From Sulfitobacter sp. (GTDB lineage Bacteria > Pseudomonadota > Alphaproteobacteria > Rhodobacterales > Rhodobacteraceae): DNA of 21,612 nucleotides. The position numbers and the translations under genes were made by a program. This document shows, in pieces, positions 1 through 7,214 of this stretch. The notes under the pieces are model-generated. The model worked only from the letters and a program-made list of their open reading frames with translations. It did not search any database and was not told the origin of the DNA. Where the stretch lies: NCBI GenBank assembly GCA_024636405.1, contig JAGXHC010000134.1, positions 1 through 21,612 of the forward strand, written 5' to 3'. The stretch's first letter is position 1; each line of letters starts with the position of its first letter.

Positions 1-821
1 ATCCCGGTGTCACGCGCAACAAAACCTGGGATGCGGAAATCTGCCCAGTTCGCGCTATCCTTTATGTGATGCACAAAGGTCTGTCCGTCCCATTCACGCG
101 CCGGATCGCCCTTGCCATTGGCCAGAACCATCACATGATCAATGGTGGTGACATGTTCGGCCGGCACGCCGATCTCGATCACCTCGATATTGGCAGACGC
201 CTCCACTACACGGTGCCGTATGCCCGGAGGCTGCGTCACGCAATCGCCCGCATTAAGTCTGATCACATCGCCCTGATCCTCATAAAGCACATCGACCCAG
301 CCCCGATAGCAGAAAATCAGCTGAAACCCGACCGTGTGAAAATGCACCATGTCCGGTACCGGCCCGCCATCGGGAATGCGGATGTGGCTGGCGATGATCG
401 ACCCGCCCAGACGCGACGGGATCAGATCACGGTAATGCATGCCTGCCCGGCCAATGACCCAAGGCGCCTCGTCGCGCAAACGGCGCACGGCGAACTCGTG
501 CTGCGTCGGTGGTTGCGCCACCTGCGGATGCAGCGGCACGATGTCGACCTGCGTGCCATTTGGTGCTGTCAGATGGCGCGCACCTTGCGCAAAACCGTCA
601 GGATCATCCGTCAGAATGCGCAGACGACCGGGTGGCACATCTGCGCCCTTTTCAATGCGCAGCCGAAGTCCGTGACCGGAAAAGCTCGCCACCGAAGGGT
701 CGTCCGCGGGAAAGATACTTTCCAACCGCATCCCCAGCGTCTTGGTGAAGAACGGCAGGTCGTCGCGCAGCTCCTGCGTCGGCAAAAGCACTTCGGCGAG
801 CGTGTCGGAGGTGGGGGTCAT
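1..821 (-). CDS. VOC-like/cupin fusion protein, partial (C-terminus beyond the left edge)
   Basis: Reading the minus strand from the ATG at 821 gives 273 uninterrupted codons to the window edge, so the gene is truncated here at its 3' end. AGGA lies 8 bases before this ATG. An ATG at 826 is out of frame and stops after two codons. The N-terminal ~95 residues look like one half of a VOC/glyoxalase fold (VLLPTQELRDDLPFFTKTLG, then LRLRIEKG). Residues ~135-225 look like a cupin barrel: HFH at 160-162 followed by QLIF and YRGWVDVLYEDQG, then AGDCVTQPPGIRH with His203. These histidines are candidate metal ligands. The gene is divergent from a GntR regulator, with a palindromic operator between them, so it is probably that regulator's target. 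The substrate is unknown. A ring-cleaving dioxygenase or a sugar/keto-acid isomerase are both possible. The 293-codon plus-strand frame over it is a shadow. Confidence 0.75.
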   Translation of the reverse strand, partial: MTPTSDTLAEVLLPTQELRDDLPFFTKTLGMRLESIFPADDPSVASFSGHGLRLRIEKGADVPPGRLRILTDDPDGFAQGARHLTAPNGTQVDIVPLHPQVAQPPTQHEFAVRRLRDEAPWVIGRAGMHYRDLIPSRLGGSIIASHIRIPDGGPVPDMVHFHTVGFQLIFCYRGWVDVLYEDQGDVIRLNAGDCVTQPPGIRHRVVEASANIEVIEIGVPAEHVTTIDHVMVLANGKGDPAREWDGQTFVHHIKDSANWADFRIPGFVARDTG

Positions 822-884
822 GTCATGGTTCCTGTCAATCTCATTGCGCAGATCGGTGTGCGCGCGGCTCAAGCATCCGCATTT

Positions 885-901
885 CTGCATACTGTATGCA
901 G
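885..901. promoter_or_regulatory. Perfect 17-bp palindrome, likely GntR/FCD operator
   Basis: CTGCATACTGTATGCAG is a perfect inverted repeat around a central T at 893. It sits in the 149-bp gap between the divergent cupin gene (ATG 821) and the GntR gene (ATG 971). FCD-class GntR regulators typically bind short AT-centred palindromes of this size next to their own gene, so this is probably the binding site for the 971-1639 product, controlling both directions. The binding assignment is inferred from position and symmetry. Confidence 0.6.
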
Positions 902-970
902 TTTGCGCTTCCGTGCAAACCCAATCTGCGCGATGCTGTCGAAATAATCCATGATGAAGGTTTTGGTTTC

Positions 971-1639
971 ATGATCCCGCACGTTGGTCTTTCCAAACCT
1001 TTGGCCCTAAAGGATCAGGTCTACAACGTCGTGCGCGACCGGTTGCGGCAGGGCGAAATTTCAGCCGAAGACCGGCTGGTGGATGCCGCACTGGCCCGAG
1101 ATCTCAACATTTCCCGCACGCCTGTGCGCGAAGCGCTGCAATTGCTGGTGCATGAAGGTCTGCTTGTTACCACAACGCGCGGTTTCAGGCTGGGCCAGTT
1201 GGGCCAGTCAGAGGTCGCAGACCTGTTTGAACTGCGTCTGCTGCTCGAACCACAGGTCGCGCGCAAGGCGGCGGCCATCGCACCGGGGCCGCGGGTCGAC
1301 CAGATGGTCGCATGCGTGGCGCGTGCTCAGGCAACCGCGCGCGGGCAAAGTGCCGCGCGCTTCAACGCCGCGACCTACCAGTTCTTCGAAAGCCTCACCG
1401 CGCTGTGTGACAACGGGGCAATGGTCCGTTCCGTGCTGCTTTATCATGACCGTCTGGCGCAGTTGCGTGTGCGCCTGATGGCCGCGCAAGCAAACCGCGT
1501 GCTGGCCGCCCAGGGTTTTGCTGACATTGCCCGCGCCGTTACAAACGGCGATGCCGACGCCGCCCAAGCCGCCGCGATACACCACATCTCAAACGGCATA
1601 AACGCCTGCCGGGTGCTGGGCCTGATGGCCAAAGAATGA
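971..1639 (+). CDS. GntR-family transcriptional regulator, FCD subclass
   Basis: This is a 222-residue DNA-binding regulator. A winged helix-turn-helix occupies residues ~10-75 (KDQVYNVVRDRLRQGEI, then LARDLNISRTPVREALQLLVHEGL, the classic GntR recognition region). An all-helical FCD effector domain follows (LFELRLLLEPQVARKAA at ~85-101). An in-frame ATG at 896 lies inside the palindromic operator, so the ATG at 971 is preferred; GAAGG lies 10 bases upstream. FCD domains usually carry a D-x-x-F-H metal-ligand motif. Here the equivalent stretch reads TYQFF (135-139), so both ligands appear to be lost, although His159 and His204/205 remain. It probably represses the divergent cupin gene and itself, and might also act on the sugar-acid genes that follow. 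Confidence 0.88.
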   Translation: MIPHVGLSKPLALKDQVYNVVRDRLRQGEISAEDRLVDAALARDLNISRTPVREALQLLVHEGLLVTTTRGFRLGQLGQSEVADLFELRLLLEPQVARKAAAIAPGPRVDQMVACVARAQATARGQSAARFNAATYQFFESLTALCDNGAMVRSVLLYHDRLAQLRVRLMAAQANRVLAAQGFADIARAVTNGDADAAQAAAIHHISNGINACRVLGLMAKE

Positions 1640-1748
1640 AAGCAATCTGGGCCCATACCGCAAATTTTATGCACGCCATAAAAGCCGCTAAATGTCCCCA
1701 GGCGAAAGGGCGCCCTGGCCTCTCAACCCACGCCCGCATTCTTCTGGC

Positions 1749-1782
1749 AAAAAATATCTCGGGGTCTGGGGCAGCGCCCCAG
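1749..1782 (-). terminator. Candidate terminator between convergent genes
   Basis: A perfect 7-bp stem (CTGGGGC at 1766-1772, loop AGC, GCCCCAG at 1776-1782) lies 17 bases past the stop of the minus-strand DHDPS-like gene. Six A residues at 1749-1754 give a U-run on the minus strand, but 11 bases separate it from the stem, which is longer than in a classic intrinsic terminator. A second hairpin at 1698-1718 (7 pairs with one bulge) has no U-run. The rest of the 1640-1798 gap shows nothing recognisable. Confidence 0.4.
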
Positions 1783-1798
1783 CCGGGTTTCTATCGCG

Positions 1799-2734
1799 TC
1801 AGCGGTCTGAGACCGCCAGTTCCGCCAACCGTCTTTCCTGCCGCGCGATCAGGCGGTCCACTTCTGCCTGACCTGCTTTTGACAGCCCTGCACCGGGTTT
1901 GCGTTGCGCTGCATCCGCGATGATCCCACGTTTTGCCAATGTGTATTTCCGAATGGCCAGACCCAGCCCCGGTTGCTGTTCAAACCGCGCCAGCGGCAGA
2001 TAGGCGTCAAAGATGTCCTGCGCACGGTCCATGCGGCCCGTGGCGGCGTGCGCGACGACGTTGACCATCATCTCGGGATAGGCAAAGCCGGTCATCGCCC
2101 CGTCTGCACCGCGTGCCATTTCTTCGGGCAGGAACACACCACCATTGCCACACAGGATCGAAATCCGCCGTGTCAGCACACCGTCATTGCGCAGATAGGA
2201 AATCTTTTCCAAGCCCGGCCAATCCTCGTGTTTGAGGCACACACAGGTCGGCAGGTCGTTCATGATCCGCGCAATCACTTTCGGTGCTATTTGCACGCCC
2301 GTGACCAGCGGGAAATCCTGCAAGACCCAGGGCGCGTCGCCGATCAACTCCGCAATCTGGGTGAAATAGGTCACGATCTGATCGTCCGTGCGCAGCGCGC
2401 CGGGTGGGGCCACCATCACGGCGGCGGCGCCATCGTCCATCACCATCTGCGCCAGCGTCTGGATTTGCGCAAAGCCGGGCGCGGAGACGCCGACCACAAC
2501 TGGAACACGCCCGTTCACACGCTTCAATATGTGCTGCACAACGCTGCGCGATTCCGCGACCGTCAACTTGGGCGCTTCGCCCATGATGCCCAACACAGTC
2601 AGCCCGGTTGCGCCTGCTTCCAGATAGAAATCCACCATGCGGTCACAGCTGTCATAATCGATGCGCCCATCTGCGTGAAACGGCGTAACTGCGATGACAA
2701 AGACGCCCTTGGCGGCTTCAGTTAGATGGGTCAT
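1799..2734 (-). CDS. DHDPS/NAL-superfamily aldolase or dehydratase (2-keto-3-deoxy acid type)
   Basis: This is a 311-residue class I lyase of the dihydrodipicolinate synthase superfamily, expected to form a Schiff base with a 2-keto acid. The ATG at 2734 is chosen because AGGAG lies about 6 bases upstream and the family fold begins straight after it (KGVFVIAVTPF at 9-19). An open frame extends ~100 codons further upstream without family similarity. Visible features are LGIMGE at 48-53, Schiff-base Lys168 in CVCLKHEDWPG, and GADGAMTGFAYPE at 209-221. The usual catalytic-Tyr motif (YNVP in DapA) reads QDFP (139-142), so it is not a true DapA. The QD-x-P and GAMTG features and C-terminal layout resemble, from memory, L-2-keto-3-deoxyarabonate dehydratases. 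It is divergent from a glycerate kinase, supporting a role in sugar-acid breakdown. The exact substrate is unknown. Confidence 0.85.
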   Translation of the reverse strand: MTHLTEAAKGVFVIAVTPFHADGRIDYDSCDRMVDFYLEAGATGLTVLGIMGEAPKLTVAESRSVVQHILKRVNGRVPVVVGVSAPGFAQIQTLAQMVMDDGAAAVMVAPPGALRTDDQIVTYFTQIAELIGDAPWVLQDFPLVTGVQIAPKVIARIMNDLPTCVCLKHEDWPGLEKISYLRNDGVLTRRISILCGNGGVFLPEEMARGADGAMTGFAYPEMMVNVVAHAATGRMDRAQDIFDAYLPLARFEQQPGLGLAIRKYTLAKRGIIADAAQRKPGAGLSKAGQAEVDRLIARQERRLAELAVSDR

Positions 2735-2906
2735 GATCTCTCCTGCACAGGTTTCTTCTTTGTATAAGCCTTTGGGCTGGTGACAGGAAACCAAAAAACC
2801 GAAGTGAAATGGGCGCGCGTGATCTGGCGCACGCATTGACAAAGCGCGCCGCAGCTTGAGGATCGCCGCAAGCGTTTGTGCGCGCGAAACAGGGAAGGCC
2901 GCAGGC
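2735..2906. promoter_or_regulatory. Divergent promoter region, DHDPS-like gene / glycerate kinase
   Basis: This 172-bp gap separates two divergent genes and must hold promoters for both. On the plus strand TTGACA occurs at 2836-2841, with only a poor -10 match (GAGGAT at 2858-2863). On the minus strand a TTATAC-like -10 comes from the TATAAG region near 2762-2768, with a weak -35. No convincing operator palindrome was found. Confidence 0.3.
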
Positions 2907-4166
2907 ATGCAGGACATGAACCGACAATTTCTCATCGGGCTTTTCAACGCTGCCGTGGCCGCCGCCGATCCGGCATTGATTCTGGCCCCGGCGTTGCCCG
3001 ACAAGCCCAAAGGGCGCACCGTGGTTATCGGTGCGGGCAAGGGGGCGGCGCAACTGGCGCAGGCCTTTGAGGGGCTTTGGGACGCACCGCTCAGCGGGGT
3101 CGTCGTGACGCGCTATGGCTACGCGGCACCCTGCCGACAGATACGCGTGCTTGAGGCGGCGCACCCGGTGCCTGACGCGGCGGGCATCGATGCCGCGCGG
3201 GCGCTCAAGAAAGCGGTGACGGGATTAGATGCGGATGATCTGGTGGTTGCGCTGATTTGCGGTGGCGGATCGTCCTTGTTGCCTGCGCCGCCGAAAGGGT
3301 TGACGCTGAGCGATATTCAGGACCTGAACAGCACACTACTGGCCAGCGGTGCGCCGATTTCGCTGATGAACGACATCCGCAAACAGTTCAGCACCATCAA
3401 TGGTGGCCGTCTGGCCGAACTGGCGGCGCCCGCCCGCGTTGTGACGTTGATTGTGTCGGACGTACCGGGCGACGCTCCGGGTGCCGTAGCCTCGGGCCCG
3501 ACAGTCACCGGGCGGCGCAGCGCAGCGCAGGTGCTGGAGCGTATCACGGCACGCGGCATAACCCTGCCTGCACGGTTGATGCAACATTTGCGCACCGCGA
3601 CCGATCCCGGCACCGCAGCCACCGACCGGGGCGATACCCATGTCATCGCCTCGGGCACACTTTCCCTGCAGGCCGCCGCCGACACCGCACGTGCGCAGGG
3701 CGTCAACGCCTGGGTTATGTCGGATGCAATCGAAGGCGAGACACGCGATGTGGCCCTTGTGCATGCCGCTTTGGCGCGGCAGGCGCAGACATCGGGCTTT
3801 CCCTGTCCCGCGCCGCTGGTGTTGCTGTCGGGGGGCGAAACCACAGTCACCCTGCGCCACAAGGGGCGCGGGGGGCGCAACAGTGAATTTGCCCTGTCGT
3901 TGGCATTGGCGTTGGAAGGCGTCACGGGCATCAGCGCGCTGGCCGCCGATACCGATGGCATCGACGGCACGCAAGACAACGCCGGTGCCTTTGCCGACGG
4001 ACAGACCTGCACCGCGATGCGCAGCGCCGGTGTTGATCCACAGGCGCGGTTGCAAGCCAACGATGCCTACAGCGCCTTTGCCGCGACGGGCGGGCTTTTT
4101 ACCACCGGGCCGACGGGCACCAACGTCAACGACTTTCGCGCGCTGCTGATCGGGGATGTGCCCTGA
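2907..4166 (+). CDS. Glycerate 2-kinase (MOFRL/DUF4147 family; TtuD/GckA-like)
   Basis: This is a 419-residue protein. The family phosphorylates D-glycerate to 2-phosphoglycerate using ATP; older annotations call it hydroxypyruvate reductase TtuD. The ATG at 2907 is preferred over the upstream 2856 because AGGGAAGG ends 8 bases before it; the ATG at 2916 is an alternative. The N-terminal DUF4147 domain shows VVIGAGKGAAQLAQAFE and AAHPVPDAAG, then LICGGGSSLLPAPPKGLTL. The block DIRKQFSTINGGRLAELAAPA and SDVPGDAPGAVASGPT are standard for the family. The C-terminal MOFRL domain has LLSGGETTVTLRHKGRGG followed by RNSEFALSLALAL, then ADTDGIDGTQDNAGA. It is divergent from the DHDPS-like gene and convergent with the Udh-like gene. 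It would serve as the exit step to lower glycolysis for a C3 acid made by an aldolase. Confidence 0.9.
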   Translation: MQDMNRQFLIGLFNAAVAAADPALILAPALPDKPKGRTVVIGAGKGAAQLAQAFEGLWDAPLSGVVVTRYGYAAPCRQIRVLEAAHPVPDAAGIDAARALKKAVTGLDADDLVVALICGGGSSLLPAPPKGLTLSDIQDLNSTLLASGAPISLMNDIRKQFSTINGGRLAELAAPARVVTLIVSDVPGDAPGAVASGPTVTGRRSAAQVLERITARGITLPARLMQHLRTATDPGTAATDRGDTHVIASGTLSLQAAADTARAQGVNAWVMSDAIEGETRDVALVHAALARQAQTSGFPCPAPLVLLSGGETTVTLRHKGRGGRNSEFALSLALALEGVTGISALAADTDGIDGTQDNAGAFADGQTCTAMRSAGVDPQARLQANDAYSAFAATGGLFTTGPTGTNVNDFRALLIGDVP

Positions 4167-4302
4167 AAGTATCCGCTGCGCGGTGCCATTCCCCGACACA
4201 TTATGCAGAAGAGGGCGCAGGCTGGCACCTTTCCCATTTATCCCAAGGCGGCACCGCCTCTTTTGCGGCAGTTCCGCGGCCCCCATCGCCAGATGTCGCC
4301 GA

Positions 4303-4330
4303 CACCGCCCCGGACACACCGGGCGCGGTG
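4303..4330. terminator. Candidate bidirectional terminator hairpin
   Basis: An 11-pair stem with one bulged C (CACCGCCCCGG at 4303-4313, loop ACACA, partner arm 4319-4330) sits between the convergent glycerate kinase gene (stop 4166) and Udh-like gene (stop 4380). The plus strand continues with a moderately T-rich CATTTCTTTG. A smaller hairpin, AGGCG-GCAC-CGCCT at 4246-4259 followed by CTTTT, could be the nearer terminator for the kinase gene. The rest of the 213-bp gap shows nothing else. Confidence 0.45.
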
Positions 4331-4379
4331 CGCATTTCTTTGTGCGTGCGTCGTGGGACAGGTTGCGTCCTTCGCCCGC

Positions 4380-5219
4380 TCAGGTTTCCTTGCGGTCGTC
4401 TACAATGGTCATTTGCGCCAATCCGCTTTCGCCCAGATCAACCTTGGCGAAGGGGCCGCCGTGGCACATCTGGCCGGGATCGGTGACATCCACCGGGGCT
4501 TCATCGGCCAGCAGTTTTTGCGCAAACTGTTCGGCGTTGTCCTTGGGGCGGTAGCCCAGAAAGGCCGCCTTGGCGTTGTCCACCGGCGCGCGGTCATTGT
4601 TCGACACACCGTAGATGATCGAAAACCCGACCGACGGCGTATCAATTGCGCGCGTCACCAGATGGATCAGATCGTCATAAGACAGCCAAGACCCCAGCGC
4701 GCGCGAATTGTTCACCTGTGCCGCGCTCAGGATGCGCAGATGCACGGATTCCAACTGCCGCTTGTCCCAGTACATGGACCCCAGGTCTTCGGTAAAACAC
4801 TTGGCCAGTCCGTAGAATGTATCGGGCCGGTGCGGCGCATCGATGCCGATGAAATCGGCCTTCTTGTGCATGCCTACCGCATGGATCGACGACGCATAGA
4901 CCACCCGCCGCGCACCCGCCTGATAGGCGGCTTCCCACACGTTGTAGGACCCGACAAAGTTCGGCCCCAGCAGTTCCGGAAACGGCTTTTCATCCACGAT
5001 GGCGCCGAAATGCACCACCATGTCCGCACCCTCCATGATCGGTGCGATCTGGTCATATTCCGCTAGATCCGCCTGCACATAGGTCTCGCTGTCATAAAGC
5101 ATCCCGAGGTCTTCGGCGATGTCCGTGCTGACCAGCTTTTCGGCCATCTTGCTCAGCGGTTCGCGCAGATAGGAGCCAAGCCGCCCGGCAGCGCCCGTCA
5201 GGACCAGTTTCTTCATCAT
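4380..5219 (-). CDS. Uronate-dehydrogenase-like NAD(P)-dependent oxidoreductase
   Basis: This is a 279-residue extended-SDR enzyme. The ATG at 5219 has AAAGGA 8 bases upstream and the Rossmann strand follows directly; the adjacent ATG at 5216 is an alternative. GAAGRLG at 9-15 is the nucleotide-binding loop, S110-S111 are on the serine strand, and Y136-x3-K140 (YGLAK) is the catalytic pair. The overall layout (VHFGAIVDEKPF, EAAYQAGARRVVYASS, RPDTFYGLAKCFTEDL, LGYRPKDNAEQF) matches uronate dehydrogenases, which oxidise galacturonate/glucuronate to aldarolactones. Two pocket positions differ from the Agrobacterium enzyme as I recall it: Ser75 reads Val75 and Asn112 reads Ile112. The substrate may therefore not be a normal uronate. 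It is the last gene of the hyuA operon, 22 bp after the aldolase gene, and convergent with the glycerate kinase gene. Confidence 0.85.
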   Translation of the reverse strand: MMKKLVLTGAAGRLGSYLREPLSKMAEKLVSTDIAEDLGMLYDSETYVQADLAEYDQIAPIMEGADMVVHFGAIVDEKPFPELLGPNFVGSYNVWEAAYQAGARRVVYASSIHAVGMHKKADFIGIDAPHRPDTFYGLAKCFTEDLGSMYWDKRQLESVHLRILSAAQVNNSRALGSWLSYDDLIHLVTRAIDTPSVGFSIIYGVSNNDRAPVDNAKAAFLGYRPKDNAEQFAQKLLADEAPVDVTDPGQMCHGGPFAKVDLGESGLAQMTIVDDRKET

Positions 5220-5241
5220 CGTATCATTCCTTTCGTGTTCA

Positions 5242-6015
5242 TCACACCAATTTGCCTTTGACCGCAGCCAAAAGGTTGTCCGCACCCCGCGCCAGCAGCC
5301 CCGCGTCAGAGCCACAGGCGACAAAGCTGAAGCCGTCGTTCAGCAGCTCTGCCGCAAAGGCCGGATCAGATACCAGCGTGCCCACCGGCATCCCCCGCGC
5401 CATCAGCTTGCGCGCGGCGGGGCGCACCAGATCCCAGACGTCGGGGTGCATCGGCTGACCCACATGGCCCATGTCCGCGCCAATGTCGGCGGGTCCAAAA
5501 AAGATACCGTCCACACCGTCCACTTCGGCAAAGCTTTCGGCGTTCTCTACCGCCTGCACGGTTTCAAGCTGGATCAGGATTGCGGTGTGTTTTTCGACCT
5601 GCTCGTAATAATCCGTCACCCGGCCAAATCTGTTGCCGCGCATCGTGCCGGCCACGCCGCGCATCCCGCGCGGCGGGTAGCGGCAGGCGGCCACGGCGGC
5701 CTGCGCTTCGGCCACGGTTTCGACCATCGGGAACAGCAGGCCCGGTGCGCCAAGATCCAGCAACCGCTTGACCTTGACCGCGTCGTTCCAGTCGGGCCGC
5801 ACAATGGCGGTGGTGCCGCTGGCGGCAAAGGCCTGCAACTGTCCCAGCAACGTGGTGATGTCATTGGGTGCATGTTCCATATCCAGCAGCGCCCAGTCGT
5901 ATCCCGCAGGCGCCACTGCCTCGGCGGCATACCCGTGGCTCAGGCTGATCCACAGGCCGATCTGCTGCTGCCCCGCGCGGATTGCGCTGAGAAACTTGTT
6001 TTCGGGATATTTCAT
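5242..6015 (-). CDS. HpcH/HpaI-family class II pyruvate aldolase
   Basis: This 257-residue protein is full length for the family, which cleaves 4-hydroxy-2-oxo acids to pyruvate plus an aldehyde with a divalent metal. The expected residues are present: His48 in LLDMEHAPND, Arg73 in IVRPDWND, Glu151 in ILIQLETVQAVENA and Asp177 in GIFFGPADIGADMG. Relatives include 2-keto-3-deoxyglucarate aldolase (GarL), 2-keto-3-deoxyrhamnonate aldolase and HpaI; the sequence alone does not choose between them. The start overlaps the FAD oxidoreductase stop by 4 bp (ATGA, 6012-6015), with AAGG 7 bases upstream, so translation is probably coupled. A Udh-like enzyme next door and a glycerate kinase nearby fit a product such as tartronate semialdehyde, but that is inference. 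Confidence 0.9.
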   Translation of the reverse strand: MKYPENKFLSAIRAGQQQIGLWISLSHGYAAEAVAPAGYDWALLDMEHAPNDITTLLGQLQAFAASGTTAIVRPDWNDAVKVKRLLDLGAPGLLFPMVETVAEAQAAVAACRYPPRGMRGVAGTMRGNRFGRVTDYYEQVEKHTAILIQLETVQAVENAESFAEVDGVDGIFFGPADIGADMGHVGQPMHPDVWDLVRPAARKLMARGMPVGTLVSDPAFAAELLNDGFSFVACGSDAGLLARGADNLLAAVKGKLV

Positions 6016-7214
6016 ATGATCGCCTTCTCCAGAAAATTCTCACCCCGTTCAATGCGCGCATAATCAAACGCGCTCAAATCGAGGCTGCGATAATTGCCAT
6101 AGGCAATCAGCTCTGCCGTGCCGCGCCCCAATGCCGGGGATTGCTGTAATCCGTGCCCGGAAAAACCGTTCACGAAGACAAAGTTTGCCACCTTGGTGTG
6201 TCGCCCCAGTATCGCGTTCTGATCCAGTTTGTTAAAGGCGTAATGCCCCACCCATGCATTGATTACCTTGACCTGTTCAAAGGCAGGCACGCGGGTTGCC
6301 AGTACCGGCCAGACCTTGTTCTCCCAGATCGAATGATCAAATGCGAAATCATCAAATGCCACATCGGGGTCTTCATCGGGTGGGCAGCCGCACATATAAT
6401 AGCGCCCGTCGCTGCGCATGTGAATGCCCGACGGATCAATCGTCAGCGGCAACACGCGGTCCAGCGGCCGTGCGGCGTCGAAAATGAAGGTATAGCGTTT
6501 GCGCGGTGCCACCGGCAGATCAATTCCCGCCATCCCTGCCGTCGCCACCGCGCGCGGCCCCGACGCGTTCACCACCGTGCCACAGCCGACCTGCGCGCCG
6601 GATTTCAGCGTCACCTGATCCACAGCCGTGCCGCCGGGGTTAAGCGTCATGGCCACAACTTCGTCATGGATGAATTCGACGCCGTTGCGCTTGGCCATGC
6701 GCTTGAACCAGTCGAACATTGTGCCGCCGTCAAAGTATCCTTCGTCCACCATATTGTGGTTGGCCGCCAGAATGTCATCAAGATTGTAAAATGGATAGGC
6801 CGCCGCGATCTCTGCCCGGCTCAGGTGGCGCGTTCCGGCCCCCAGCGCGCTCTGGATCGCCTGAACCCGCTTCAGCGTCTCGGCAAATTCCGCGGTATCG
6901 GCCATGTACATATAGCCAAAACTCTGAAGCGCCAGTTTCGGCACCTCCGGGTCACCGCCCATGAAGGTGCGGAAATTCTTGATGAACTCCGCGCCGAACT
7001 GCGACACGCGGATGTTTGCCGCGTTGCTGAACTGCTGGCGAATGCACGAATTGGTGTGGCTGGTAGAGGCGAATTCATAGGTCGGATCACGTTCCACCAC
7101 CAATACCCGACCGTCAAATCCGGGCATCTGCGTCAGCCACCACGCGACCGAGCAGCCATAGATCGCGCCGCCGACGATCACCACGTCATAGCTTTTGTGT
7201 TTGGGCGCGTTCAT
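6012..7214 (-). CDS. FAD-dependent oxidoreductase, DAO family
   Basis: This is a 400-residue D-amino-acid-oxidase-superfamily flavoprotein, of the kind that oxidises amines, amino acids or 2-hydroxy acids (sarcosine oxidase/dehydrogenase beta-like). The N-terminus has the dinucleotide fold: YDVVIVGGAIYG at 9-20, then RVLVVERD with Glu41 as the likely adenosine-ribose ligand. TSHTNSCIRQQFS follows, where many relatives hold the flavin. The C-terminal FAD motif is FVNGFSGHGLQQSPALGRG. No signal peptide or membrane segment is seen, so it should be cytoplasmic. The start at 7214 overlaps the hyuB stop by 4 bp, with AGGAG 8 bases upstream. It lies between hydantoinase subunits and an aldolase, so it probably oxidises the ring-opened product or a related amine or hydroxy acid. 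The substrate cannot be predicted. Confidence 0.9.
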   Translation of the reverse strand: MNAPKHKSYDVVIVGGAIYGCSVAWWLTQMPGFDGRVLVVERDPTYEFASTSHTNSCIRQQFSNAANIRVSQFGAEFIKNFRTFMGGDPEVPKLALQSFGYMYMADTAEFAETLKRVQAIQSALGAGTRHLSRAEIAAAYPFYNLDDILAANHNMVDEGYFDGGTMFDWFKRMAKRNGVEFIHDEVVAMTLNPGGTAVDQVTLKSGAQVGCGTVVNASGPRAVATAGMAGIDLPVAPRKRYTFIFDAARPLDRVLPLTIDPSGIHMRSDGRYYMCGCPPDEDPDVAFDDFAFDHSIWENKVWPVLATRVPAFEQVKVINAWVGHYAFNKLDQNAILGRHTKVANFVFVNGFSGHGLQQSPALGRGTAELIAYGNYRSLDLSAFDYARIERGENFLEKAII

